From: Tachypleus tridentatus
Taxonomy: Eukaryota > Arthropoda > Merostomata > Xiphosura > Limulidae
Assembly: GCF_004210375.1 (NCBI RefSeq)
Contig: NC_134834.1
Location: forward strand, 155,143,290-155,207,289
Length of the DNA: 64,000 nucleotides
Direction of reading: 5' to 3'
Positions 21,308 to 33,366 of the stretch are shown piece after piece (within the stretch, counting starts at the first letter, position 1; each line of letters starts with the position of its first letter). A model generated the notes under the pieces. That model was not told where the DNA came from and did not search any database. It saw only the letters and a program-made list of their open reading frames with translations. The translations under genes and the position numbers were made by a program.

Positions 21308-21418
21308 ATGAGACAGCGATAAGCTTACGGACTTACAATTCTAAAGTCCGGGTTTCGATTCTCCACAGTGGACCCAGCAGATAGCTCAATGTGGGTATGC
21401 TCTAAGACAAACAAACCT
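21308..21418 (+). mobile_element. SINE-B2 copy, second of a doublet
   Basis: 'gacagcgataagcttacgga', 'gggtttcgattctcc', 'cagcagatagctcaatgtgg', tail 'aagacaaacaaacc'. It directly abuts the previous SINE in the same orientation. Confidence 0.85.
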
Positions 21419-21419
21419 A

Positions 21420-22145
21420 TGGGACTAAAATGAAAAACAGCAGGCTGGAACACTGTTGACGAGCAACATTATGAACTTCATGTACTGTGAGATATTACAC
21501 TGCACATTGTCAAACCTGATGAAATGTGCATCAGTTTGTTTATTGGTATTTAATGAAAAAATAACATTTGTAGGCAATATTTATTTAGTTTCAAATTGAT
21601 AAATAAAGCACCTGTTTGTGCTTGTAATTCCTAATCGTAGTATTCATACCTCACTGAATAAATAAAAAAGAGAACATTTTCGAAAGTATTTTTGTCTGTG
21701 AAGTACCTAACGGAGAAAGTGTTCAGATTGTGCTGTTTAGTCATATACAACTCATTGAATCAAAATGTTTCAATGTACACATCTCAAAATTTTTACAAAT
21801 TTTACTGATATAAACTGTAATGTTTTTATATATTAAAAGTGGAACCGTTGGTGAAAAATAAGTTTTTTAAGAACTCCTGTTTCTCAGTAATACATTAAAA
21901 ATTATAGCATTACTCAAATCAAACTTAGTCAAATTAGTCAATAATCAAACCTCTACGGTACAGTTCTAGTAAAAGTCGTATTCTTGTTGTGAGAAGGATA
22001 CTTTTATTTAAAATTGTGTTACATTATAAAGAAATGGTTGTTGCATATACTACAGTTATTTTCTAATTGACCGAATCTTGAATTTGTTTGTGATGCTAAT
22101 CAATAGATGGCGCAGGAGTTTTGGTTACATACGTAGATACTGACA
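21420..22145. other. Unassigned AT-rich sequence
   Basis: A 21-bp phrase (starting 'tgtttgtgcttgtaattcct') near 21613 recurs near 23440 inside the Tc3-like element. Nothing else recognised. Confidence 0.4.
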
Positions 22146-22147
22146 TA

Positions 22148-22358
22148 CACTGCTGGCCAAATTCTTAAGGCCAATGAACATAAAGAAAAAATATGCATTT
22201 GCGTTGTTAGACTCAACCACTTATTTGAGTAGAGCTTCGAAAGATGAAAATAACAAAAGGAAAAATAAAAATAAAAACCTTTTTAGCATTTAATAGGGAA
22301 AATGTGAACACTATGAAATTAGCCTAAATACTAGCTGGTCAAAAGTTTACGACCATAC
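22148..22358. repeat. Left terminal inverted repeat of the Tc3-like element
   Basis: Pairs with 23692-23897. Both contain 'ttagactcaaccacttattt' (in opposite orientations) and an A-rich stretch that differs by small indels. Confidence 0.92.
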
Positions 22359-22402
22359 CAAAATGAAGTCCTAAACAGGACAGAAAATTCCCAACAAGAG
22401 GT

Positions 22403-23345
22403 CTCAGTAGTGACTTGCACGGTTGTCATTGCGAATAACTGCAAACATTCGCTTCGGCATGGTCGATATAAGCATTTGCAGAAGGCTGGCTTGAATGCTA
22501 TTCCAAGTGGTGAAGATGGCTTCACAAAGATCATGCACTATTTGGAATTGACGTCCATTTCTATAGACTTCCCTTGCCATCTACCCCCAAACATTTTCGG
22601 GTGAACACGCTGGATGGTCCAAAAGAATCACGTAATTCGCCATGAAAAAGTCCTTTGTTCTGCGGGCACTGTGGATTGTAGCGTTGTCCTGCTGAAAGAT
22701 CCAGTCATTTTTACACACACGAGGGCCTTCAGTCAATAAGGATGCTCTCTCCAACGTGTCAATATAACCAGCTGTTGTTTGACGCCCCTGTACAACCTGA
22801 AGCTCCATTGTTTCATGGAAGGAGAAAGCATCCCAGCTCATGATGGAACATCCTCCACTGTGTCGTGTAGAAAATGTCTTCGGTGGGATATCCTTATCGT
22901 GCTAGTAACGTTGGAAGCCATCTGAACCATTCAGGTTAAATTTTTTCTCATTAGAGAACAAAACCTTCGTCCACTTTTCCACGTCCCATGTTTGGTGCTT
23001 CTCAGCAAAGTTTGACCGAGCTGTTTTGTGGCCTTTGAAGACGTTTACGGTGTTTAAAGACTTTCTCTCGTAGATGCCGTCTTGTTGTTCTTTAGCTGCA
23101 TTCTGCGTCCGTAAGGGCCTTAATCTGATTCGACGATCGGCTGGTGTTTTGCTGGACAACCTGTTGACTTCTCCTACTCAACGCCGTCGAAAGTTTCTTG
23201 GGCCGACCTCTTGAAATTCTCGTTATGTATCCTTCAGGGTCTTTTAAGAAATTTGCAACAGCAATTTTACTACGCCCAATCTCACCAGCGATAGCATGTT
23301 GAGAGAGACCTTGCTTTTGCAGCTCGATAATTCTGAAACAAAATG
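22403..23345 (-). pseudogene. Tc3-like transposase pseudogene
   Basis: The minus strand encodes a Tc1/mariner-superfamily DDE transposase. The helix-turn-helix region is IELQKQGLSQHAIAGEIGRS, then FLKDPEGY and GRPKKLS (23340-23190). The middle part carries [20 protein letters not shown] (near 22960), where the family has FSDE (the first catalytic Asp is lost: SNEK). Then comes an AFSFHETMELQVVQGRQ block, QQDNATIH (second Asp, near 22690) and DHPACSPENVWG (near 22590), where the usual DLNPI before ENVWG is deleted. The C-terminus is intact to a natural stop at 22403. A TAG replaces the Trp after ENVWG. Frameshifts lie near 22900 and 23160. It cannot be active. Confidence 0.92.
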
Positions 23346-23691
23346 ATGAATCCCAATGCTACAAGAAATCTGATTATTTCATTGTTAGAAATATAGGAGG
23401 ATTATTATTACTAGTAGAAATTACGTCATACGAGTGTCTGTTTGTGCTTGTAATTCCTAGTCACAAAAAATAGATACATTACAAAGATATTTTGCAATGT
23501 TCGAAATTATATTTCAGTATAATTTTAATATAGTAATACTATACTATGCTATTCATGCCAACGTTTCAGCCTTTGCCATGTTTTTACCCAATGTAACACA
23601 AGAGAAGTCAGTGGGAGATGTTGACAACGCTATTCCTTGAACACAAATGACTAAATTTCGTTACGTGTTTACCGATTAACGCTTCGTTTCA

Positions 23692-23897
23692 GTATGGTCT
23701 TAAACTTTTGACCAGCTAGTATTTAGGCTAATTTCATAGTGTCCACATTTTCCCTATTAAATGGTAAAAAAGTTTTTTATTTTTATTTTTCTTATTTTCA
23801 TTTTTGGAAGCTCTACTCAAATAAGTGGTTGAGTCTAACAACGCAAAATGCATATTTTTTTTTATGTTCATTGGCCTTAAGATTTTGGCCAGCAGTG
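23692..23897. repeat. Right terminal inverted repeat of the Tc3-like element
   Basis: Reverse-complement partner of 22148-22358. Confidence 0.92.
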
Positions 23898-24082
23898 TAT
23901 ATTCTACATCCACAAAAGCTAGATTATTTTGCATTTCTTAAAGAATTTCAGTATCTCTGACTTTATTACGATGACTTTATTGGTTTAATACTAGTTGTGC
24001 ATATTACTTGAGATAAGTAGCAAATGGCCTCAGAATAAGTAATCTACCGTTTCTTGTTACCAATAAGGAAAATAGGCTCATA

Positions 24083-25250
24083 TACTCTTCAAAAAAGAAA
24101 CGCGAAAGGCAAAATTTGAGACATATTGTTAACAAGTTTATTCCGGGTAGTTCTGTATCACATGTGTGAAACTTTGCACATTCACTGCTGAACATCTAAA
24201 GTTTGCAAAGGCGAAGTCCACGCTCACTAGTTGAAGTTTAACGTCACTCAACGTCAATAACGAGTATGCCCCCCCCGTGAGCATCAATAACTGCTTGGCA
24301 TCTCCTGCCCATGGAAGCGATAAGATGACGAATCACATTCTGTGGAATGGCTGTCCACTCAGCCTGCAAAGCTGCTGCAAGCTGAGGTAGAGTCTGCGGT
24401 TGAGGTTGTCGCCGTCGCAGACGTCGGTCCAACTCGTCCCAAAGATGTTCGATGGGGTTTAAATCTGGTGACCTGGAGGGCCAGGGAAGAACGTTGATGT
24501 TGTAGTGTCTCAAGAAGACAGTGGTGAGTCGGGCTGTGTGAGGACGGGCGTTGTCATGTTGAAAAACGTCGTTGACGTTTACCATGATGGGTTGCACATG
24601 GGGCCTAAAAAATCTCGTCGACGGTTGCGTACGGTCTGATCGGAAATCCTACGCAGCCCTGGTATGGTTGAGGCAGTAGACGTCGCAGTGGTGGTCCTAT
24701 CCCGAAGGTGACGTAACCGGATGTTGCGATCTTGTGCGGGCGTGGTCACACGAGGTCTGCCAGATCGTGGACGGTCACAAGTTGATCCATGTTCTTGGTG
24801 ACGATTCCATAGCCTTGTGATGGTGCTTGGGTGGACATTCACAGTTCTGGCAACATCTAATCGAGATTCGCCTGCTCCAAGCGACCAATGGCGTTGTTGC
24901 GTTGTTGCGTTGTGCTTCAGTCAGTCTTGGAGTAACTGTATTGCGTGTCGGTGGCTTAACACTGAGCTATGGAAACCGAGAATCCGTCACTTTTATAGGG
25001 ATTTTGCACATGTTGCACTTGCAGAACATGCAGATCTCTCAAACAAATTTATTGGACACGAATGCGTTTTGGCGAAAAATCCGATGTTTTCCTCCGTTTT
25101 CAAAGTGCACAACTTTTATTGTCATTTTGGTCTGACAATCAGTGCCTTAACACGTGTAACATCACATACTCTGAGCTTGTAACGTTATTACATATATTTC
25201 TCTTTAAAATAACAAAAATATCCCTTTTGCGTTTCTTTTTTTGAAGAGTA
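24083..25250 (-). mobile_element. Tc1-like transposon with internal deletion, 1168 bp
   Basis: The ends are TACTCTTCAAAAAAGAAACG on the left and its complement on the right (cgtttctttttttgaagagt), with TA outside on both sides. Inside is a minus-strand transposase lacking its middle. The terminal similarity is short (about 25 bp), unlike the long repeats of the neighbouring Tc3-like element. Confidence 0.92.
24246..24960 (-). pseudogene. Tc1-like transposase pseudogene, centre deleted
   Basis: The N-terminal part carries LTEAQRNNA (near 24925), then frame changes, then VNVHPSTITRLWNRHQEHGS (24840-24780), GRPRVTTPAQDRNIRLRHLR and PGLRRISDQTVRNR. These are the paired-like DNA-binding domain and linker. 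The reading then jumps near 24610 directly to PHVQPIM and FQHDNARPHTARLTTVFLR (second catalytic Asp). WPSRSPDLNPIEHLWDELDR follows (third acidic residue, E of PIEHLW) and RRCQAVIDAHGG closes it. The region that should hold the first catalytic Asp (SDESRF block) is missing. The C-terminal part is open and well preserved, so the deletion and frameshifts are more recent than those of most relics here. Confidence 0.92.
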
Positions 25251-25252
25251 TA

Positions 25253-25785
25253 TTTCGAAACATTTCAATCATTAGTTGCGGAGTTTGCTTTGTTCTTGTG
25301 TTTTGGTTTTTTTCATAGTGGTTCTATAATAATGATTTTATTAATATCAGAATGTTAACATAATTTTTGTAAAAGTTGAGCAAGCTCTAATTACAGGTAA
25401 CAATAATGTAAGTCTGGAATGATTATAAATATATCTCAAAATGTTATCGACTTATGTCAGTAATAAAATATTATATGGGTACCACTGTTTATATAATATA
25501 ACAACGAGTGTGAACATTAGGCTTAGATGTGTATTTACTTTTATATCCAATTTTTGGAACTACACCCCTTTGAAATATCGGGCTGTAATTACCAGTAACT
25601 GATCGTCAACAGGATAAAATCCAGTGTTGTCTGGTAAAGCCATGCTGTTTGACTGATTTGAACAGTGAAAATACCATTAAAGAAAAAAATCGTAATGATA
25701 TCATTCAAGCCAAACAATACTATGTAATTTTTGTTTGATGTTCAACTGTTTTAAATTAGAAAGAATTAGTGAAAATATGAAATAA
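25253..25785. other. Unassigned AT-rich sequence
   Basis: Nothing recognised. Confidence 0.5.
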
Positions 25786-25789
25786 GACA

Positions 25790-26145
25790 TATGTTGATAT
25801 CATTACGTATTATACTTTATCCTGTACGAGTCTCCGATTTATTACGTTATGTACGTTACGTATTACTATTTCAAATAATCGGAATTTGAGTTTAGTATTT
25901 AATAAAATGTTATTATGTATTAAATTTATGTTATTTATCAACAAGATTGATACACACAATTTCTTTTTTAACATAAACGTATTTTAATATACAAAAATAA
26001 ACAAAATACACTTCATAATAACGGTTATTACTAATAGTTATTATAAATGACGATTTACATACAACAGTTTTACAGGCTTATAGACAACACTGAGTCTTAT
26101 ATCCGGTCTAGAATTGAATATTTTTCATCGACGAGCAAATTAATT
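25790..26145 (-). repeat. Unclassified dispersed repeat, copy 1
   Basis: Read on the minus strand, this matches 48340-48700 on the plus strand. Shared landmarks in order are 'aatattc(c)attctagac', 'agactcagt', 'ccgttattat', 'gattatttgaaa', 'gtaatacgtaacgta' and 'aataaatcggagactcgt'. No protein motif is visible. Confidence 0.65.
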
Positions 26146-26149
26146 CTGA

Positions 26150-26945
26150 GTTGATATTGTTGCACCTTGCTTATGCTAGGTTACTGTTGTTACTTGATTA
26201 ACCTCGTACCGGGTGACTCTTTCCAGCAAAGATGTTTCATGTCCTCATAAATATTATAACGTCCGAATTAATTTATTGTAGTTGAACGGTTTGTAATGTT
26301 CGAAATCTATAAACGTTCCTGGTCCAATTATGTACTTTTCCGATTGATAGACACTAATCACAATAATAGCTTTCGAGGCCTATAGCATACTAACTGTAGC
26401 TGTCCAATAATAATCTCTTCCATCTCTCGGCTAGCCGCTTTTTATAGGAATCACCCAAAATTCTCGACGCTTGAACAGTGTTCTAGAGCGTTTTTATAAA
26501 CAAATATTGTTGATTCTCACTTTAAAGAATGTTCTACAAATTAGGAGAACAGGCGGGCCTTGCGCCGTACACAGTCAAGAATATACTTCACATGCAAAAA
26601 AGAAAAAAGAAAAGGAAAAAAAAAAGAAAATTATACAGAAACAAGCGTAGGCACTAAAATAAGTGTACAACTTTAAATCTTTTACAGTATAATATCAACA
26701 GATTCAAGGAATATAATAGAGACAAGCCATACGGAACTTAGTCTTTATTCGTAATATCAAGTATTGATTTTTATTTAGAATATTTGTTTGGTTTGCTCCT
26801 TCTAGAGCATGTAATAGTAGTATATACATGTCCTTCTTTGAATATTAATACAGCTAGATGGTTGATGTTTTATGTTTAGGAGCGGGTGAGAAATAAAACT
26901 TCTACAAAAAGATATTGATTGGCAATTGTAGCTTATTGTTTCTTT
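26150..26945. other. Unassigned sequence with a purine tract
   Basis: An A/G-only tract occupies about 26596-26632. No gene seen. Confidence 0.45.
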
Positions 26946-26947
26946 TG

Positions 26948-27130
26948 ATGCTAGCATGGCCAGGTGGTTAGGGCATACGACTCGTAATCTGAGGGTCGCG
27001 GGTTCGAATCCACGTTACACCAAACGTGCTCGCGCTTTTAGTGGGGCGTTATAATTCCACTATTCGTCGATAAAAGATCAGCCCAAGAGTTGGCGGTGGG
27101 TGTAGCTTTGCGTGAAATTAACAAAAATCA
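26948..27130 (+). mobile_element. SINE-A with internal deletions
   Basis: The head is 'agcatggccaggtggttagg' with an intact B box 'gggttcgaatccac'. The body jumps from 'gttggcggtgggtg' straight to 'tagctttgcgtgaaatt', losing about 80 bp. Confidence 0.9.
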
Positions 27131-27208
27131 ATCGTTTATTTCAGTATCTGGGTTATTTTAATCTATTTTAACGTACAGTTAAGCGCAAATTTTATTGGTA
27201 CTTTTCGT

Positions 27209-27475
27209 GTGCTGATACATTTAAACTGTTTTCCCGGCATATGGTGGTGGTATGTGTCATCATTTAGTAAACGCATCGAGAGCACGCTTCTAACTAACAA
27301 CGTCACGCGTGGCGGAAACTTAGTTCATGATGTAGACGATAACAACGTGCTCGCTCCTCAAAATGTGGTTGTTGACGGACCTGGCGGCGCCAATGAGCAA
27401 TGTATACCGACGGTAGATAATTTTACGTTGATGTACAGTGTAAGAGAACCCGTGCTATACAAGGTGGAGTTCTAA
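27209..27475 (+). other. Unrecognised 88-codon open frame in a less AT-rich patch
   Basis: The frame has a balanced amino-acid composition, including GGNLVHDVDDNNVLAPQNVV and DGPGGANEQCIPTVDN, that looks less like AT-rich noise than other short frames here. I recognise no family, signal peptide or splice context, and I checked both strands. It may be a fragment of a retroelement or an exon. Chance is possible. Confidence 0.2.
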
Positions 27476-27479
27476 TTTC

Positions 27480-27942
27480 GTTTACCGAGAAACGAAACGC
27501 CACCAAATTTTCTGGTGACCGCAGAGCGTGACTATTTTAAGTTTGTCACTTAGTGTCTCCAAAACTATACTACTATAAATCAGAAAGATATAATGAGTAC
27601 CAGAATTTACTTTAGCAGCTAAAGTCTCATATAATTGATACCAATGGATCGGTTTCTATGATAACTTGTTACCGAAATTACTGATTGATTATTATTATTT
27701 TTTTAATGTTAATCATCTGGTGCGACTTGTGGCTTAAGCTACAAGAGACTTGTCAAAATGATATATACGTGTACCAGAATTTCTCAAATACAACAAACCC
27801 TCACTGCTTTGCTTTACTGTTTAAAAACTTTTTAAATTTATATTTAACAAGGAATGTGAGGCTGGTTTAATTAAATTGTATTAAATTAAGATATTTTTTT
27901 TATTTTTCCCACGTCTTATTCTATTTTTATTTCTCAAGCCTA
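27480..27942. other. Unassigned AT-rich sequence
   Basis: Nothing recognised. Confidence 0.5.
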
Positions 27943-28220
27943 GAGGCCTGGCATGGCCTAGCGCGTTAAGGCGTGCGCTTCGTAATCTGAGGGTCGCGGG
28001 TTCGCGCCCGAGTCGCGCCAAACATGCTAGCCCTCCTAGCCGTGGAGGCGTTATAATGTGACGTTCAATCCCACTATTCGTTGGTAAAAGAGTAGCCCAA
28101 GAGTTGGCGGTGGGTGGTGATGACTAACTGCCTTCCTTCTAGTCTTACACTGCTAAATTAGGGACGGCTAGCACAGATAGCCCTCGAGTAGCTTTGTGCG
28201 AAATTCCAAAAAACAATTTT
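27943..28220 (+). mobile_element. SINE-A, GC-rich head subtype
   Basis: 'ggcctggcatggcctagcgc' at the head, 'gggttcgcgcccgagtcgcg' in the B-box region, full body, end 'gtgcgaaattccaaaaaaca'. Same subfamily as 10346. Confidence 0.94.
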
Positions 28221-28224
28221 CAAG

Positions 28225-30290
28225 CCTTAGACCTAGGTGCAGACATGTAAGTTTAATTATATCTCACAAGTTTTAGGAATAAGTAGTGACAAACGTATTT
28301 TCATCATATTTCACAAGCTTTTGTTTAGTTAACGACAGGGAGGTTTTAACAATATTTCGCAAGTGTTAGGCCTCGAAATTGGCAGGTAAGTTTTTATATT
28401 CATCCATAAGAGTTCTTATGTCCACGCAGCATGTGCAAGTGAAAAGAAAATTGAAAAGTGTTTAGGAAACTGAGAGTGTTAATACTGAAAGAATATCGGT
28501 TAAAAAAGTATCAACATGATGCTTTTGAATGTGATGGAACTTCTATAAGCAATTTGTCCCAAGTTTCTATTGATTAACGCGAATTGTGGAGAAGCATGCT
28601 ACGTAGAAATATAGTTGTACCTGTGTAAATACGTATAGATCTATTTGTAACGTATTAAGCCTTAAACATCCGGAATGTTGTAGGTAGTAGTATCAATTGA
28701 TGATGGCTGCCGTTTAAGAGTTAAACAGGTAGAATAAAAATTATAGCATAATGAAAAAGCAGATATATATTTGTGGAATGATACTAATGTTTGGATATAT
28801 TACTTTTCTATAGAATATATCATTATTCATGCAAATTCATTATCTCTTCTCAGTTAAACTTAGGTAAATTCTGAGGCCAAAAGATCGTAAAAGTACATTA
28901 ATAATTTATCTCAGATAAAGATTTATAAATAACTTTTCTACAGGGCTTTGTCTCTTTCTGTATTGGCCACTTGACCTGAAAAAATGCTCATTTCAGGGAT
29001 GGTTAATAGAGTTGTAGAAGGTGATATGAGTTGGAATTTTCTTTCTTGAATATATTCATTTGGAATAACGGTTGAAGTAGTTAATCTAAAGATGGGGCGC
29101 TGCTAGAATTTCCGCCTGACAAGAAAGTGGGGTATCTATACTTCCGAATTTCGACCTATTACGATTCTTGTCTTTTTTCTTTTATTTTTTAACCCTCATT
29201 TCCACTCCAGCAGCTAAAACTAGGCGTATACCAAAATTACAGCACTTGCCATCAGGTTAAACCTCACCTTGTATAAACAAGTACTTTGAAATAAATTATC
29301 TGTGCAACATTTCTAGAACTTGCATATTTGACCTCTTTCTGGTAGATATCATGTGTTTTGAATACTATACGTGTTGAACACGTATACATCTGTTACTTTC
29401 ATGTTAATTATATACTGATGTGACATTCGGGGCTAGAAATCACACATAGCCTCAAGTTATTGGTCCAGAGCATGGCTGGAGACGAGGAAGCATTTAGTTA
29501 GTCTGTAAACAAATATAGTGTGATTTGTAGCATAAGAATGTTGTTGTGTATAATTGTATTGTACAAATAAATATGTTGAACAGATTTGCCAGTTGTGGTT
29601 TTGACATAACAAGACTATTTTTTCAGAATAAACACGTATGCGCATTTTCTAGAATTTAATTTCTGGAAATAAGTGCATTAAGTATCTAATATTAAGAATT
29701 TATTCTTTAACTTTTATTTTAATCGTTAACATTAATTTCAAAATGTTTTACCCTTTTAACTTAAATTCCCAGCCTTGTAGTTTAGTAGAGAAACATTATA
29801 TTTAATTCAACTATACGCAATCACTTTAAAAAATCTTCAAAATTATCCTTATTAATAGACTATATTTCAAATGGATTTCAAAAGGCATATTGGCTTGTAC
29901 TAGAAAAAAAAACAACACTCATTTATTTATAGGATATTGTTTAATATTTTCATACAACAAGCCTTATTTCATAAAACCACAAGTATACAAAACTGAACAA
30001 AATAACTGAGACAGGTATGGATTCCCATGAGGAAGTTAAGCCGGTTACCCCTGGAGGTTAATGCAGATTAAACTTACAGAAATTGCTTAAGCAGATACAT
30101 TCGCATACAGTCAATCTATCAAGAGGAAATCCAGAGGCTTAAACCTCAAAGTGCAGGTGTATGAATGAAGCCAGTAGTACGTTTAGCCGTGATGTTACAA
30201 ACATTACACTTATATGAATATTTGCTAACTTAGGTAATACAGATATTAACGCAACTCTAACTTACAATAAATAATTCTCAATATTCTATT
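28225..30290. other. Unassigned AT-rich sequence
   Basis: About 2 kb in which I see no coding motif, SINE or tandem repeat. Confidence 0.5.
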
Positions 30291-30291
30291 A

Positions 30292-30415
30292 CTCTCCAGT
30301 AGCACAACGATATGTCTACAGATTTAGAACGTTAAACACCGAGTTTAAATACCCATGGTAGGCGGAGCACAGATTGCCCTTTGTGTAGCTTTGTGCTTAA
30401 CGTCAAACAACTAAA
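30292..30415 (+). mobile_element. SINE-B, diverged
   Basis: 'ctccagtagcacaacgatat', 'gagtttaaatacccatggta' (decayed B box), 'ggagcacagattgccctttg', 'tgtagctttgtgcttaac'. Confidence 0.8.
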
Positions 30416-31686
30416 CAATATTCTATCAATAAAGAAATGTATAATATCCAGAATTATCGTAAAAATAAAATTTATAACGCAAATCTCATTTTAATTAATG
30501 GCTAGAAAGAAGGTAACCACTTGTAACCTTTTACATATCTCTTGTTTTATCTTGCAAATTGGTTTTTAGAAGAACAGGAATGTTTTACTTCTAATCGCAT
30601 TTTTACAGAACTTGTGATATTTTTTATTACCATAAACATACATTGGCTTTTCTTTTCTAATTTCATCGTTAAAATTCTTTGAACTGTGAAACGAAAAACA
30701 AAATACCAGCTAAACAACACTATGTGACTTAAACCAGTTTCACTTCAAACTATTACAATGTAGTTGTGATGAACAGGACCACTTACATCGACCAATTCTT
30801 CCTACATCCTTTCAAATGATATCTAGCGATAATTTTTTATTCATTCATTTCATGGGCAGGTTTCAGAAATTAATGTTTCTTTCTAAGGAAAATGAATGAA
30901 CGTTTTGTTGTGTATCCCATAACAATTCCGATGAACCCTTGTATTGGTGTTTTCTCTGCTGCATTTTCGTGTTTTACACAGCCTTTATTTACTTCACTTT
31001 TTGTCCTGCGATTTCAAAGCCTTCGTGAAGTAAACAGCCTAGAGTAAGCCACACACATTACGATTTTAAGTAATAACATAATGATGACATTCAGATGTTT
31101 CTATTCACTCGCTTTGTTCTTCTATTCTCATTAAAGTCAAACAGTAAGGGCTGTATTATGTATACTTTCTTCTGTTAACGATATTTCTTTGCTTTGAACA
31201 AAAAGTTATAGAAATAAAAATAATCTTGTGTTTTTGTTGCTATGTTACCTACAATACTCAGAGAATACGATTTATATATTTTTTGGTGTAAAGTCAAAGA
31301 GGTGTAGTTTATATTTTAACAAAGGTTTTATTAGGTTATTGAAGTCAATACACTAGATTGTTCATTTGGTTAAGTTTACAGTTGTAATTAATACCTTCCA
31401 ACCACAGTATCTTTATTCAAGAGTAATAATTAAATAACACAAGAGTATGAACGTGATGTGAGAAGTTTATATTAAGTTGATTTTGGTGTCATTTCTTTCC
31501 AAAACGTAATCGTCTAGAAATCTGAAAAACTAAACCAGTTGGTTTCAAGTGGTCAACAGGAACAGCTTGATATATGTTATATTTTGCTAAATTAAATATT
31601 ATTAGTATAACAACTACTTGTACTTCAAAGTTGGCTGTGTATAACGTTTAACAAAATTCATAAATAAACAGAGATTAAATACATTA
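30416..31686. other. Unassigned AT-rich sequence
   Basis: Nothing recognised. Confidence 0.5.
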
Positions 31687-31899
31687 TACCGTGTTACTTC
31701 GAATTTAAGACGCACCCAACTTTTATAAAGGGATTTCCAGAAAAAAGGACGACAATTAAAAATAAATAAATATGTTTTAAAAGAATTTGTTAACGAATCA
31801 AAAGTGTTAAAATGTACTTAAAATGAAATATAATAAATATATAAAATATACAGGAAATTTAAAACTTTCGTTACAGTAATGTTTCTTCCTGCTTTCTTT

Positions 31900-33130
31900 A
31901 CTTAATCGGAATGTTACACCAATGTTTCTTCTGACTCGCTTATATTCTGAAGTTGAAGCATCTCCATCACTTGATTCACTATTGTCTGAAAGATGTCATC
32001 TTGCGTTCCATCTTCCGCAATGGATAAACTTCTTAAAAACGATTTTCTAATAATACTGTCCGACACTTCCAGCTCTTGAAATCCGCACCACTGTTGTTGA
32101 TGTTGTTGCTATTTTTATTATGCCATTAAGTGTCAAAGATGATTGTCTTTATTCAGCCAAGCATCACAATGCTTACGAATACGATCTTTGAATGGCTCGT
32201 TAACGAACACATCAACTGACCTGTCATTCCGCCAGAAATGATCACCAGATCACTGTTTTTTTCCTGAACCTACTCTTGATTTTATCGGAAAGGTGGCCAT
32301 GAAATGCATGCATTACAAGCATGCTTCGTTGCGTTAATAATGCACCAGGTTGACGTTCCCACACACATTCTAACCACTCTTTCATTAATTTTGATGTCAT
32401 CCATGCATTGTTTGTGCACGAACTATTAAATTTTTGCAAAAAAAAAATATTTTGGCAATGTCTTTCTGTTTAATATGGCATACAATGGTAATTTATTTCC
32501 ATCTGCAATTACACATAGCATGACACCAACTCTTAATTTTTCATAACCATTGTTTTTAGCCTTTGGGATTTACAGTGTAGTTCCACGACATGCCGAAAAA
32601 ATCTGCGGTTTTATATGCCTTACTGATTTGGTTTAAGGAATATTGATTCCTTTGGTGTAGATCAATAATGTAATGTTGATATTCAGTGAGTTTTGTTTGA
32701 AAATCGGACGGATATTTTTGACTAATTGTTGTCCTTCACCGTGAAGATAATAAACCTTCTCTTTTCATAAATTTCTCACACTAGTCACGACTAGCCTTGA
32801 AGGAAATACCATCATTTCCTGCACATTCTTTTGTTTTTAACATTAAGACTTCTCTCGTTACAGACAGACAGTCGTTTATTTCGTAATTCTTTGAAATACG
32901 TTAAAACGACGGAATCAGTTTCAATGTCTCCCTTTTTCTTGAGCTAGAAGATGACTTTGTACTTTTCTTGTAAGAAAACAACTTGGTTTTTATACCATGC
33001 CAAAGACGTACATTCCTCCCACTCACTGTATACTTTTTATCGGCTGCACGATTTCCAATCTGTTAGACACGCAAATTAATTTTTCTTTTAAATTCGTCAT
33101 CGTACGTTAAACACTTTTTCATGGGTGAAG
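31900..33130 (-). pseudogene. Pogo/Tigger-like (CENP-B/JRK family) transposase pseudogene
   Basis: The minus strand shows the N-terminal CENP-B-type helix-turn-helix near 33120-33010: KKCLTYDDEFKRKIN, a stop, then NRAADKKYTVSGRNVRLW. The DDE domain includes NNAWMTSKLMKEWLECVW, RQPGALLTQRSMLVMHAFHG (near 32300, where the family has LVLDAFRGH; the catalytic Asp is replaced by His) and DKIKSRF. VIISGGMTGQL follows near 32240, where the family has VIPGGMTSQLQPLD, and NEPFKDRIRKHCDAWLNK near 32180. The C-terminus has IIRKSFLR and an acidic tail NSESSDGDASTSE. Several frameshifts and stops and the loss of the catalytic Asp make it inactive. Confidence 0.85.
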
Positions 33131-33366
33131 AACACAATAAAATAGCGTCTGAACAACAGGAAAGTCAAACAAAGACTGAGGACGGTGATATCCAACTACA
33201 GGCATTGACATCGGCAAATTTGACATTTTGTACGTGTTTTTTCATCTTCCTGAGCTAAGTTCTTTTTAAAATATAGTCCAATTTGTTTGTTAATGCAGAA
33301 TTTTTTTCGAAAATCTTTGTTGTTCAAGAAAAATGATGTTTTCGAGACTTTTGAAGAGTGAAAAAT

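Larger units (their letters stand above)
22148..23897 (-). mobile_element. Tc3-like DNA transposon, 1750 bp, both ends intact
   Basis: Ends CACTGCTGGCCAAA and TTTGGCCAGCAGTG are flanked by TA at 22146-22147 and 23898-23899. The inverted repeats extend inward about 210 bp (22148-22358 and 23692-23897) with few mismatches. The 'agctggtcaaaagttta' motif stands at the inner end of each, close to the usual subterminal layout of this group. The single internal gene, on the minus strand, is broken. Confidence 0.95.

Noticed and set aside
24817..25182. Plus-strand frames of 100-121 codons at 24817-25182
   Set aside because: They are antisense to the Tc1-like transposase N-terminus and to its flanking element sequence, with no motif of their own.
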